A stretch of DNA of 64,000 bases from Chitinophagaceae bacterium. GTDB lineage: Bacteria; Bacteroidota; Bacteroidia; Chitinophagales; Chitinophagaceae. Shown here in pieces: positions 46,365-55,350 of the stretch. Position numbers and translations under genes: made by a program. Positions within the stretch are counted from its first letter, which is position 1; the number at the start of each line of letters is the position of its first letter. The notes under the pieces were generated by a model. It was not told the DNA's origin, did no database searches, and saw only the letters and a program-made list of their open reading frames with translations. The stretch spans positions 59,758-123,757 of the forward strand of contig JAMLGT010000012.1 of the NCBI GenBank assembly GCA_023957755.1. The letters are read 5' to 3'.

Positions 46365-47111
46365 TTACAAGAGTTTTGACTTTTGTAAATAATCCTTCTG
46401 AGGGGCATAAATGAACAGACAGCTTCCCTCTTTGATGGTGGTGATTACCGACTTGGAAATTTTCTTTGGCAGGGCAGGGCAGCCGAAACTTCTTCCCAGA
46501 TATCCCTGGCGGCTGATAAAGTCACTATTGACATAGTCAGAACTGTGTATAACTATTGCTCTTCTTCTGGCGTTGTCGTTGAAGCCTCTTTCGAGGCCAT
46601 CTAATCTCAGCGCATAACCATGTTCTCCAAAATAAGTCTCTCCCGTAACATAAAACCCGATACTGCTCATGTGGCTTCCTGATTTATTGCTAAACTGCCG
46701 TGCATATATTTTACCGGAATTGCGCCCATGTGCTACCAGGGATTTATATACCACTTCGTATGATGACATATCCAATACATAAAGCCTTTCTTCATTGGAT
46801 GGTTTACTGAAATCTATAATAGTTAAAATACATTCATTTGAAAGTGAACCCCTTTCCTTTAGTTTTTCATAGCCATTCAGGGCATATTCAAATACGTTTT
46901 CAGAAAGATCAGCCAGATCCTCTCCAAACTCTTCATAAATTTCTTTCGCAGTGAGTTTGTTAACTGCCGGATGAGCGGGGTCGATAGACTCTGTATGAGT
47001 GGAAACCGGAGCAGCCACCGGTGCGGGATGGAAGGCCAGTACCGGCAGGGCAATTAGAAAAAGGATGAATAGAGAGAATTGGGAAAGGTTTTTCTTTTTG
47101 AGTCCGGACAT
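46365..47111 (-). CDS. Murein L,D-transpeptidase catalytic domain protein
   Basis: The 248-residue exported protein has a signal segment (about residues 12-29, LFILFLIALPVLAFHPAPV). The catalytic domain spans about 75-235: VLDMSSYEVVYKSLVAHGR, then HSSDYVNSDF and the active-site Cys at C211 in GRSFGCPAL. This is the Bacteroidetes-type YkuD-like family that forms or cuts 3-3 peptidoglycan crosslinks. A -7 box lies 63 bp upstream. It is monocistronic and faces an otherwise empty 529-bp region. Confidence 0.9.
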   Translation of the reverse strand: MSGLKKKNLSQFSLFILFLIALPVLAFHPAPVAAPVSTHTESIDPAHPAVNKLTAKEIYEEFGEDLADLSENVFEYALNGYEKLKERGSLSNECILTIIDFSKPSNEERLYVLDMSSYEVVYKSLVAHGRNSGKIYARQFSNKSGSHMSSIGFYVTGETYFGEHGYALRLDGLERGFNDNARRRAIVIHSSDYVNSDFISRQGYLGRSFGCPALPKKISKSVITTIKEGSCLFIYAPQKDYLQKSKLL

Positions 47112-47640
47112 TCGTTTTCTTTTAGGTGTGATTCTGTAGGTTTTTCTTTCAGGTTCTGGTTAGCAACGGCCGACAAAGTTATAAGGATGTGGTTTAGGTT
47201 AGCCCCGGTATTGACCTGAGTCCCACTTATTCTTGTGAAATCGCAGCATGATTGTGATGTGCAGCGGTGCAATCGGGCTGACAATCAGTGCGATCTTCCT
47301 AATGGATAATTTTTTGTGAAAAGTGGTTTTGTCTAACGTAAGCACGCCTCATTTCCTTGCCTCTTCCTGATTATTAACAGCATTCAATCTGAAATATTGT
47401 ATTTGGGGATAGAATTTTTAATAAATATTATTTTGCTCAGTAAATTCCATGAGCAGGTGTTGATCTTCGGTCGTCAGGTTAGTAGAACTCCTGAATAAAT
47501 ATCTGAAAAATTACGGTTTTCCTTTTGTGGACCGGATAGAAAAATCCAGTCGATTACTAATATTGCCAGCCATAACAAATAATAGAGCCTTAACTTCGAG
47601 GCGGAGTGTTTCGGGAGTTTAAATAACTGAATCTTGTAAA
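47112..47640. other. 529-bp gene-free divergent region
   Basis: Between the L,D-transpeptidase (minus) and thiolase (plus) genes I see no gene with support. A 76-codon minus frame overlaps the transpeptidase start and looks spurious. The region holds the minus-strand -7 box at 47174-47181 and a weak TAACTTCG (47591-47598) that might be the thiolase -7. No hairpin or repeat stands out. Confidence 0.55.
47174..47181 (-). promoter_or_regulatory. -7 element for the L,D-transpeptidase gene
   Basis: On the minus strand TAACTTTG is a perfect TAnnTTTG match, 63 bp before the start codon. The -33 region shows no TTTG. Confidence 0.45.
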
Positions 47641-48840
47641 ATGAAACGAGCTTATATAATTGATGCGGGCCGCACCGCGATAGGGAAGTATGGAGGAGCT
47701 TTGAGCTCCGTCAGGCCGGATGATTTACTTGCCACAGCAATAAAAGGAATTATAAGGAGGAATGAAAAAGTAGATCCATCGCTTATTGAGGATGTGATTG
47801 CCGGTGATGCCAATCAGGCCGGTGAAGACAACCGGAATGTAGCAAGAATGGCCGCCTTATTAGCAGGGTTACCCGTAAGTGTAGCAGGCAATACGGTTAA
47901 CAGGCTATGTGCAAGTGGATTACAATCAGTGATGGATGCCGCACGTGCACTGATGTGTGGAGATGGACAGTTTTATCTTGCAGGAGGGGTGGAGAGCATG
48001 TCCAGAGCTCCTTATGTGATGAATAAACCTGATATAGCTTTTAGTAGAAAGCCTGAAGTATTTGATACCACGATTGGTTGGCGTTTTCAGAATAAGAGGC
48101 TCGCAGAGATGCATCATCCTTTTTCGATGGGAGAGACTGCGGAGAATGTAGCCATCAGGTGGCAGGTGAGCAGAGAAGCGCAGGATGCCTTTGCACTGGA
48201 AAGCCAGGAAAAGTATTTCAATGCGTTAGCACAGGACAAATGGAAAGAGGAGATTATTCCTGTTACACTTACGCCAGTGAAGGGAGCGGAAACAATATTT
48301 GCAGTGGATGAACATCCCAGAAAGACCTCATTGGAAAAACTGAGTCAGCTTAAACCGGCTTTTGCCAGAGAGGGTACTGTGACTGCCGGTAATTCAAGTG
48401 GCATCAATGATGGAGCTGCCATGCTGCTACTGGCAGATGAAGATGCGGTGAAGAAATATGGATTAAAGCCTATGGCCATGGTGAAGAGTATGGCGGTGGC
48501 AGGGGTGGATCCTGCAGTGATGGGAATGGGGCCGGTACCTGCCACTGAAAAAGTATTGGGAAGAGCCGGACTGAAAATACAGGATATGGGACTGATAGAA
48601 CTCAATGAAGCCTTTGCTTCTCAGTCTATCGCTTGTATCCGCGAACTGGGCCTCGACATCAACAGAGTTAATGTGAATGGGGGCGCCATTGCATTAGGAC
48701 ATCCATTAGGTTGTAGCGGTGCCAGGATTGCCACCACACTTCTTTATGAAATGCGAAGAACAGGCGTGAAATATGGACTGGCTACAATGTGCGTAGGAGT
48801 AGGCCAGGGAGCAGCGATGATATTTGAAAACTGTGAGTAG
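47641..48840 (+). CDS. Acetyl-CoA C-acyltransferase (thiolase)
   Basis: The 399-residue enzyme shows the thiolase signature: [17 protein letters not shown] with the nucleophilic Cys (about 90), [12 protein letters not shown], then [26 protein letters not shown] with the catalytic His, and [13 protein letters not shown] with the second Cys. It cleaves or forms 3-ketoacyl-CoA in fatty acid or aromatic degradation (FadA/PcaF-like); specificity is not evident. No other beta-oxidation gene is adjacent. The start ATG at 47641 fits ([19 protein letters not shown]). It converges on an FtsX-like permease gene. Confidence 0.95.
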   Translation: MKRAYIIDAGRTAIGKYGGALSSVRPDDLLATAIKGIIRRNEKVDPSLIEDVIAGDANQAGEDNRNVARMAALLAGLPVSVAGNTVNRLCASGLQSVMDAARALMCGDGQFYLAGGVESMSRAPYVMNKPDIAFSRKPEVFDTTIGWRFQNKRLAEMHHPFSMGETAENVAIRWQVSREAQDAFALESQEKYFNALAQDKWKEEIIPVTLTPVKGAETIFAVDEHPRKTSLEKLSQLKPAFAREGTVTAGNSSGINDGAAMLLLADEDAVKKYGLKPMAMVKSMAVAGVDPAVMGMGPVPATEKVLGRAGLKIQDMGLIELNEAFASQSIACIRELGLDINRVNVNGGAIALGHPLGCSGARIATTLLYEMRRTGVKYGLATMCVGVGQGAAMIFENCE

Positions 48841-48867
48841 AAATTTGTTACGCACTTCTGAATCACA

Positions 48868-50052
48868 CTATGTTAGTTTCAGTATCTCCTTTCTGACCAT
48901 TCTGGTATTCAGATATAGAATCAGAAAAATCAACACGCCGACAGTTACCCATGCAGGCACACTCAGATAAGGGCTTAATGCGGTGTGTGTAAACTCCATT
49001 GTGCTCAGAATAAATTGTATCACAGATACAATAATCAGAGAGATAAACGTAATAGTGACGTATAAGGGAAAATAACTGAAAGTAAAACTCTTAGCCAGCC
49101 ATCCCGGAGAATAACCAATCAGGAGTAAAAGGTGAATATTATCTCTGCTATTAGAAATTGTGAGCTGTAGATAAAATGCAAAGAGAATAAGCGCAAGCAA
49201 TACTACCAAAAGCCCAAAAACTCCCAGGGCTCCCACAGTACTTTGCAGCACACCTTTAATACGGCCAAACCTTACTTTGTCCTTATTAATATGAAAGTTA
49301 TTTTCATCCAGGAAATGCAATAATTCCGGATCATTGGCATCCTTCACTTTAATGATTATACGTGATATTCTTGGTGAGGTATCTCCTGCCAATTGGGCAT
49401 TTCCCCATTTCAGAAAATTTTCGGGCACAAGTATTGAATTGATCCTGTCGCTCAGTCCTACTATACTTGCTTTGAAGTTATGAGTTCCCCTGACTCCAGA
49501 ACACTGAAGAAAAATATTAACGGAAGAAATAGTCTTTGCCGACACCTGGGGTAATCCCTGAGAGGGAGCAAAGACATTGTACATTTCAAGGAAGTCAGAC
49601 GAGAAGATAATGGGCACTTCTGATTGCCCGGGATGCCAGTCGAAGTTTGTGGGAAGCCTATCGAGAAATGTGCTGTTGACGCTTTCTAAAAATAAATCCG
49701 TGCTGAATGGAAGTACATCACCGGCTGTAGCCATAGCTCTGAATTGATTAGAGTTCACGGGGGCTACCTGAGTGATTTGGGGTTCCTGGTTGAGCAGAGC
49801 CAGATCGTTAGGGGTAAAACTGTTGTCTTTACCCATATTTTCATTGGTAATGGATTTGGAAACCGAAAGATAATCAAACGCTCTTGCCTGTTTGGGAGCT
49901 TCCTCTCTTAACAGTGATTGTATGTTTGTGAACATCTGTACTGCAAGCAGTAATAGCACCAGCCCAATAGTGAGGCCAATGATGCCTACCCATTTTGAGG
50001 AGTGTCTTTCTGAATGAAGCAATGGTTTGATATCATTATATTTAAGTGCCAT
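48868..50052 (-). CDS. FtsX-like ABC transporter permease
   Basis: This 394-residue membrane protein has one helix near residues 22-43 (WVGIIGLTIGLVLLLLAVQM), a large extracytoplasmic domain of about 220 residues, and three helices in the last 130 residues (LGVFGLLVVLLALILFAF, FPLYVTITFISLIIVSV, WVTVGVLIFLILYL). This is the LolC/LolE/FtsX/MacB topology. Its start codon directly follows the stop of the ATPase gene (TGAATG), so translation is coupled. The cargo is unknown; lipoprotein transport or signal transduction are both possible. Confidence 0.85.
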   Translation of the reverse strand: MALKYNDIKPLLHSERHSSKWVGIIGLTIGLVLLLLAVQMFTNIQSLLREEAPKQARAFDYLSVSKSITNENMGKDNSFTPNDLALLNQEPQITQVAPVNSNQFRAMATAGDVLPFSTDLFLESVNSTFLDRLPTNFDWHPGQSEVPIIFSSDFLEMYNVFAPSQGLPQVSAKTISSVNIFLQCSGVRGTHNFKASIVGLSDRINSILVPENFLKWGNAQLAGDTSPRISRIIIKVKDANDPELLHFLDENNFHINKDKVRFGRIKGVLQSTVGALGVFGLLVVLLALILFAFYLQLTISNSRDNIHLLLLIGYSPGWLAKSFTFSYFPLYVTITFISLIIVSVIQFILSTMEFTHTALSPYLSVPAWVTVGVLIFLILYLNTRMVRKEILKLT

Positions 50053-50688
50053 TCAGAGTCTTAATGATTTTTCACTTTCGAGGAATGAAAGTTTTTTCAA
50101 ATCAGCCAATAGCATCATGGCTTTTCTTTTTTCACATTCCTCATATATTAGTTCCATAGCTTTCATTCGGTTGTCTTCATCAAGATGACTGAAAGGCTCG
50201 TCAAGTAACAACAATTCGAACGGCTGCATGAGTGCACGGATGATAGCAATCCTCTGTTGTTCACCATAGCTACATGTAACGGTTTTTTGAGAAAGTTTAT
50301 CTGCAATTCCCAACCGTGTGGCCATCTTCGCTATCGCATCCCTATCATGAAATGGTGAGAGTTTTCTCTTGATCTCAATATTATCAAGAGCAGACTGGCC
50401 TGGGAATAATTTCAAATCCTGAAAGATGATGCTTATTCTTTTTTGCCGTAGCAGGGCTTTCTCTTCAAACCCCATTTTACTGATATCCTTACCATCAATT
50501 AGGATAGTTCCTGAATAGTCTGTCCTGATTCCATAAACAAAATGAATGAAAGAGGTCTTGCCGCTTCCGGAAGGCGCTACTACATGAAGATGATGGGGTG
50601 ACATCATTGAGAGCGTCCTGCCCCAAATCTCAGAGTGTCCTGTATCGGCAATATATTGAGGACGCACATTATTAATAGTCAACTCCAT
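50053..50688 (-). CDS. ABC transporter ATP-binding protein with non-canonical motifs
   Basis: In this 211-residue ATPase Walker A is APSGSGKT (38-45), the Q-loop reads IIFQDLKLFPGQ, Walker B is LLLLDEP (159-165) and the D-loop is SHLD. The signature reads CSYGEQQR (139-146) rather than LSGGQ. At the H-loop it has LLADLKK, with Asp at position 196 where His is expected. Despite this, the fold and the permease partner downstream are consistent with a transporter. It lies 25 bp after the DUF4836 gene in the same operon. A related variant form seems common in Bacteroidetes. Confidence 0.85.
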   Translation of the reverse strand: MELTINNVRPQYIADTGHSEIWGRTLSMMSPHHLHVVAPSGSGKTSFIHFVYGIRTDYSGTILIDGKDISKMGFEEKALLRQKRISIIFQDLKLFPGQSALDNIEIKRKLSPFHDRDAIAKMATRLGIADKLSQKTVTCSYGEQQRIAIIRALMQPFELLLLDEPFSHLDEDNRMKAMELIYEECEKRKAMMLLADLKKLSFLESEKSLRL

Positions 50689-50713
50689 TATATTCTACGG
50701 GGATGATGGATGA

Positions 50714-52411
50714 CTATATTTCTGAATCTTTTACTTTATTCTCTACCCCTATAGTGTCCATTGGAGGATGGGCCAACAAACTGTCCAGTTCTTCTGACCT
50801 TTCCTTTTCTTCCTTTTGATTTATCTGATACATGTCGTCCATATAGTGGACAATTTGTTTCAGGCTATTTGTCTTGCTATCCTGTAATGTAAGTTTGCCT
50901 GTTCCTCCTGCCGATGAAGACTTCACTTCAGTACCGTTTACGTCCAGCACTCCCCAAAAAGATTTACTTTTTTCAAGGTATTCGCTTTTTTCTCCTTCTG
51001 TTGCTGCAAACCAGGTTAAAATTCTTTTTAGATCTACATGTATTACCGAAGTATGGCCGTCCAAATTCTTATACCAATCTGCCTTGCCGGGCTCCTTGTT
51101 ATCTAGATAATTATCGACAAACGCTTTATTATTTCCTATTACGAAATAGTTGTTTCTGAAGGCAGGATTTATCTTGTCTTTCTCAGAACCCAGGAATAAA
51201 GAGTTTAATACCTTTTGAAGTTTGTCAAAGCTTTGCGGATCCTTTATCCCCATGCTGAACATAAAGTTCAGTGGGAGATTGTTATAATCTTTAAAGGCCC
51301 TGAGGCTATCCTCTGTGGCAGGCGGTTCCTTAAGGTCACTAACTGAAATCAAAAAATGGCCATCAAAGGCTTTTGTGATATCGTCCAGTGTAACGCCGGT
51401 TTCAGAAAGAAACATATTTGCCAGGCCGTCCATCCCCAGTTTTTGCAATAGCGCCTTAATAATTTCCGGGTTGAAATTAAATGCCATTACTGATACTACA
51501 TCGTTGGAAGGTATTCTGGTAAAATCTTTTGTTTTTAAGGGGTCTCCATTGTATTTGCTTACAAGGCTTCCTAATTCTTTTCCAAAATATGCTTTTCCAT
51601 TAAACCGGATTTCCCCATCTTCAAAACTAACAGAATAGGTAGTACGGGAATCCTTTATGAGATCATCCATTTTAAGCATGCTTAATGCGGCTACTCCGGA
51701 TGATAAGCCAAATGACCTTTCATTGTTCATCCATACTTTCACATCGCCTTTCTCCTTCAACAATTCGTTAAGACTCTTTTCTTTTGCAAGCGACTGGTCT
51801 GACTTCAGATTCAGTACCTTATCTACAAAAGCTTTTGTCTGGTTGATATTGGTTTCGCCCAGCTTACTTTCCAGTGAGTCTAACTGAGTAGAGTCAGAAC
51901 CCAAATCCATTTCTCCAATAGGATTCTTCATTGTAGCTGCAAAAACAAACCTGTCTTTTTTCCAACCGGCTACACCCTTATTGCGAACAGTGAAAAGCTT
52001 CACCCCATGCTGCTCTTCAGTCCTGGACGATGGATCCATTTCTTCATTAAACTTTTGAAAGTCGGCTTCACTTTTGATTTTTCCACTAAAGGCAAAACCC
52101 AGGGTGCCATCAGTTGCGGAAGTGGCAAAAAATAGAAATCCTTCATCTAAGGCAATTCCTGATTTCTCCGGATTTTCCAGAAGTGCACGGCTCCATTGTG
52201 GTAATGAAGAGTCGCTGAGAATGTTCCGGTATATTTGAGTATTCTTTATTTCTTCGAGTGATACTTTGGATAGCATACTCTTACTATCGAAATAGCTTAC
52301 CATTACGGCGTCGTTAGGAACTAATTTTCCAATATCGCTTCCGGACTGGCAGGAAGTGAGCGCTATAACTACAAAAGTCAATAGGGCGAAAGCGTTAAAT
52401 ATTTTTTTCAT
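50714..52411 (-). CDS. DUF4836 family lipoprotein
   Basis: The 565-residue protein starts with a lipoprotein signal (ALLTFVVIALTSCQS), so it is probably lipid-anchored. The mature part begins LVPNDAVMVSYFDSKSML, typical of DUF4836 proteins in Bacteroidetes. It contains alternating strands and helices over about 500 residues (for example NNLPLNFMFSMGIKDP). DUF4836 has no known function. Position between hisS (45 bp) and the ABC ATPase (25 bp) on one strand suggests it acts with the ABC system, perhaps as a cargo or accessory envelope protein. Confidence 0.88.
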   Translation of the reverse strand: MKKIFNAFALLTFVVIALTSCQSGSDIGKLVPNDAVMVSYFDSKSMLSKVSLEEIKNTQIYRNILSDSSLPQWSRALLENPEKSGIALDEGFLFFATSATDGTLGFAFSGKIKSEADFQKFNEEMDPSSRTEEQHGVKLFTVRNKGVAGWKKDRFVFAATMKNPIGEMDLGSDSTQLDSLESKLGETNINQTKAFVDKVLNLKSDQSLAKEKSLNELLKEKGDVKVWMNNERSFGLSSGVAALSMLKMDDLIKDSRTTYSVSFEDGEIRFNGKAYFGKELGSLVSKYNGDPLKTKDFTRIPSNDVVSVMAFNFNPEIIKALLQKLGMDGLANMFLSETGVTLDDITKAFDGHFLISVSDLKEPPATEDSLRAFKDYNNLPLNFMFSMGIKDPQSFDKLQKVLNSLFLGSEKDKINPAFRNNYFVIGNNKAFVDNYLDNKEPGKADWYKNLDGHTSVIHVDLKRILTWFAATEGEKSEYLEKSKSFWGVLDVNGTEVKSSSAGGTGKLTLQDSKTNSLKQIVHYMDDMYQINQKEEKERSEELDSLLAHPPMDTIGVENKVKDSEI

Positions 52412-52455
52412 GTCGGGTGGGTTGGGTTATGATGGTTGAAGATTGAGTTTTGATT

Positions 52456-53820
52456 TTATAGTTTTTTAATCAGGCACGTAGCTAATTCAGAAGCCTCGAC
52501 AGTATCTTCCACTCCTGTATTCAGATTTTTTATCTTACATTTTTTATCACTCATTTCTCTTGATCCGATTATTACAACCAAAGGTATTTTTTTCTTTTCA
52601 GCATATTTGAATTGTTTATCCATTTTTGCTGATTCATAAAAAAGTTCACATGATATTCCCCGGTTCCTACACTCATTCATAAGATTGAAAGAATACAAAC
52701 TCTCCTGAGCACCCAGATTGAAGAATAATACGCTGGTACCTTCAGTGAGTGACTCCGGAAAGAGAGAAAGCTCCTGCATCACATCATAGATCCTATCGAT
52801 TCCAAAGCTGATTCCCACACCCGGCACATCGCTTACTCCAAACAAACCGGTAAGGTTGTCGTATCTACCGCCGCCACCGATGCTACCCATCTTTACGTCG
52901 GGCGCTATGACTTCAAAAATGGTCCCGGTATAGTAATCCAATCCTCTGGCCAGGGTAGTATCCAGCTCAAATACGTTTTCAAATTCCAATAGAGTAAAAA
53001 CCTCCTCTAATTCACTGACTCCCTGCATCCCGGTGGAGGAATTCTTAAGGAGTGCTTTCAGGGAGTCAATCCTTTGTTTTGCGGTGCCATCTATTGAGAG
53101 TAGCTCACTTATAATCTTCAGGCCTTTCTCTGATAGGGTAGTCTTTTGCAATGATGCCATCACCTCTTCCTTTCCAATTTTGTCAAATTTGTCTATCGCG
53201 ATTACTATTTCCGAAAGTAGCTCCGGATGTTCAGCTACTTCCGCTATACCATAAAGCACCTTTCGGTTGTTAAGCCTGATCCTGACAGGTATCTGTAATT
53301 TCTCGAAAACTTTTTTGTATAGTAATCCAAATTCCGCATCAGCAATCAGTGACTTGGTACCTGCCACATCTGCATCACACTGCAAAAATTCTCTGTATCT
53401 TCCCTTTTGTGGCCGATCGGCACGCCAGACAGGCTGTACCTGATAACGTTTGAAAGGCATCACCAGTTGGTGATAGTGGGTGGCTACATATCTGGCAAAG
53501 GGAATGGTAAGGTCATAACGCAAGGCTCTGGAAGTCAGGTTCCTGTCGTTCTTTCCATTCAGGACGTTTGCAAATGCTTCTTTTGTTTCTTCAAGTTTTG
53601 AAGGGTTATCCAATCCATTATTCAGAATCTTAAAGATTAATTTATCCCCTTCCTGGCCATATTTCCCCATGAGGGTGTCCAGATTCTCCATCGCAGGGGT
53701 CTCCAGTGGTTGAAAACCAAATAGCTCAAAGGTTTCTTTTATTGTATTGGTAATGTGCAATCTTTTTCGCAGCACTTCAGATTCAAAGTCACGTGTACCT
53801 TGCGGAAGAGATGGTTTCAT
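52456..53820 (-). CDS. hisS: Histidyl-tRNA synthetase
   Basis: The 454-residue class II synthetase shows motif one start (KPSLPQGTRDFESEVLRKR), the RYDLTIPFARYVA block, motif two (KRYQVQPVWRADRPQKGRY with FLQCD), the HisA-type ARGLDYYTGTIFEV and SIGGGGRYDNL, and motif three GVGISFGIDRIYDVM. The C-terminal anticodon-binding domain follows (about 355-454). It charges tRNA-His. It leads a minus-strand run with DUF4836 and an ABC transporter. TACTTTTG upstream is a perfect -7 box. Confidence 0.97.
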   Translation of the reverse strand: MKPSLPQGTRDFESEVLRKRLHITNTIKETFELFGFQPLETPAMENLDTLMGKYGQEGDKLIFKILNNGLDNPSKLEETKEAFANVLNGKNDRNLTSRALRYDLTIPFARYVATHYHQLVMPFKRYQVQPVWRADRPQKGRYREFLQCDADVAGTKSLIADAEFGLLYKKVFEKLQIPVRIRLNNRKVLYGIAEVAEHPELLSEIVIAIDKFDKIGKEEVMASLQKTTLSEKGLKIISELLSIDGTAKQRIDSLKALLKNSSTGMQGVSELEEVFTLLEFENVFELDTTLARGLDYYTGTIFEVIAPDVKMGSIGGGGRYDNLTGLFGVSDVPGVGISFGIDRIYDVMQELSLFPESLTEGTSVLFFNLGAQESLYSFNLMNECRNRGISCELFYESAKMDKQFKYAEKKKIPLVVIIGSREMSDKKCKIKNLNTGVEDTVEASELATCLIKKL

Positions 53821-54129
53821 AATTAATTCAAGTAGTTTTTATAATTGACAAAAGTACCGGAATTTTTAAACAGCATGTGTGCACGATAACCTTTTATTAT
53901 CAGTTATTTACAAGGAGAATAGGAGTGAATACAACACATGGTGCAGCAATCTTCTTTAGAGAATATTAACAAATCTTTCGAACCATGTCCACTAATTTCC
54001 ACATCTACTTTATGAGAATGAGGGATTTAGCAAGTGATAAGGGATGACCGCTTATATAAATTCCCTGAAAAGTTGAGAGACTAATTAAGTTATTTATTTT
54101 ATCTTGCCATCCCTTCAAATGGTAACAAA
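53821..54129. other. 309-bp gene-free divergent region
   Basis: It separates hisS (minus) from the small membrane protein gene (plus). A perfect minus-strand -7 box lies at 53849-53856. A TATCTTGC just before 54107 is a weak candidate for the plus side. No gene, repeat or hairpin is apparent. Confidence 0.5.
53849..53856 (-). promoter_or_regulatory. -7 element for hisS
   Basis: On the minus strand TACTTTTG matches TAnnTTTG perfectly, 28 bp before the start codon. No convincing -33 box is visible. Confidence 0.5.
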
Positions 54130-54387
54130 ATGAGTTTAGAGGAGTTTGAAAATACGCCAGATCCAAAGACCAAAAGATACATACTGATGAGAAGTATTAG
54201 TGACTTTGGAATGGGTTTATTGTATGTGGGGATCGGAACAGTTATCATGTTTGCGAAGCAATTCAATTTTCAGAATGAATTTGCGATGAGTTGGGCAGCA
54301 AAGATTTTTGCCGGATTAGCAATGGTTTATGGTGTGTGGAGGATATACAGAGGGTATAAAAAGGACTATTTTAAGAAGAATGACTGA
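54130..54387 (+). CDS. Small two-helix membrane protein, unknown
   Basis: This 85-residue protein has a short acidic N-terminus (MSLEEFENTPDPKTKRY) and two membrane segments (about 25-42, MGLLYVGIGTVIMFA, and about 52-72, AAKIFAGLAMVYGVWRIY), then a basic tail KKDYFKKND. I do not recognise the family. It overlaps the PstS-like gene by 8 bp, so the two are likely translated together. In Bacteroidetes, similar small proteins occur with TonB/ExbD and PstS-like genes, but that link is inference. Confidence 0.75.
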   Translation: MSLEEFENTPDPKTKRYILMRSISDFGMGLLYVGIGTVIMFAKQFNFQNEFAMSWAAKIFAGLAMVYGVWRIYRGYKKDYFKKND

Positions 54388-55309
54388 AAAAAATATATTC
54401 AGGGGTTTAACCTTTTTAGTTGCAGTGGGGCTGATCATCAGCCTTGCGAGTTGTACAGAAAGGAGCAGGGCAAGGACCGACCTGGACACGGCCGACTCGG
54501 GCACTATCCGAATCAGTGTAGATGAATCGTTCAGGCCACTGATAGATTCAGAGATAAGAGTTTATGAGGCATTGCATCCCAAAACAAAAATTATCGCTGA
54601 ATACAAACCTGAAGGAGAATGTCTTGAAGACCTGAAGAAAGACAGTACCCGAATGATTGTGGTAACAAGAGCACTCACCAAGGAGGAGGAAAAGTATTTT
54701 AAAGAAAAAACGAGTTCCTATCCGGTCATCAGCAGGATTGCGTACGATGCAATAGCTGTAATTGTAAAGAAAGGGTCACCGGATTCTATTATGTACAGAG
54801 CCGACCTTAAATCCATTATTGATGGAGAGTCGAGTAGTAATAAGAAGATAATATTTGATGGGGCCAAAGGTTCCAGCGTATTCAGATACATTCAGGATTC
54901 TCTGCTCAGAGATAAGCGCATAGACACTTCGCGGGTATTTGCTGTGCAGGGGAGCGAGGAGGTGCTGAAGCGAGTAGAAGAAGATGATAAACTAATTGGA
55001 ATGGTGGGGGTAAGTTGGATTGGAAATCCTGAAGACACTACCCAGCAAAGTTTTTTGAAAAGAGTGAGTATTGTGTCTCTTGATTGCACATGTCCTGAGG
55101 AGGCATTTGTGAAGCCTTATCAGGCAAATATTGCCTTGGGCAGATATCCATTTGTGAGAGGCTTGTATTTCATTCTCAAAGAAGGCTACTCCGGATTGGG
55201 AAGTGCATTTGGTAATTTTCTGGAATCAGAGCGTGGACAATTGATTATAAACAGAGCCTATCTTGTGCCGGGAAAAATGAATCTGAGTATTAGAAAAGCT
55301 GAGTATTAA
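54380..55309 (+). CDS. PstS-like substrate-binding lipoprotein
   Basis: The ATG at 54380 overlaps the previous stop. The 309-residue protein has a lipoprotein signal (FLVAVGLIISLASC, Cys near residue 25). The mature part is a periplasmic binding fold of the PBP-like (phosphate) type: GTIRISVDESFRPLIDSE, then TRALTKEE, YDAIAVIVKKGSPDS, GAKGSSVFRYIQDSL and GRYPFVRGLYFILKEGY. The phosphate-binding consensus is not fully clear, so the ligand is uncertain. No pstCAB genes are near; it is followed by a TPR gene 41 bp later. Confidence 0.87.
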   Translation: MTEKNIFRGLTFLVAVGLIISLASCTERSRARTDLDTADSGTIRISVDESFRPLIDSEIRVYEALHPKTKIIAEYKPEGECLEDLKKDSTRMIVVTRALTKEEEKYFKEKTSSYPVISRIAYDAIAVIVKKGSPDSIMYRADLKSIIDGESSSNKKIIFDGAKGSSVFRYIQDSLLRDKRIDTSRVFAVQGSEEVLKRVEEDDKLIGMVGVSWIGNPEDTTQQSFLKRVSIVSLDCTCPEEAFVKPYQANIALGRYPFVRGLYFILKEGYSGLGSAFGNFLESERGQLIINRAYLVPGKMNLSIRKAEY

Positions 55310-55350
55310 ACCAATAAACCTTAAATACATCCAAAATTTAAATTAAGACA

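Noticed and set aside
47054..47284. A 76-codon minus-strand frame upstream of the L,D-transpeptidase
   Set aside because: It overlaps the transpeptidase start and covers its promoter region; the composition does not look like protein.
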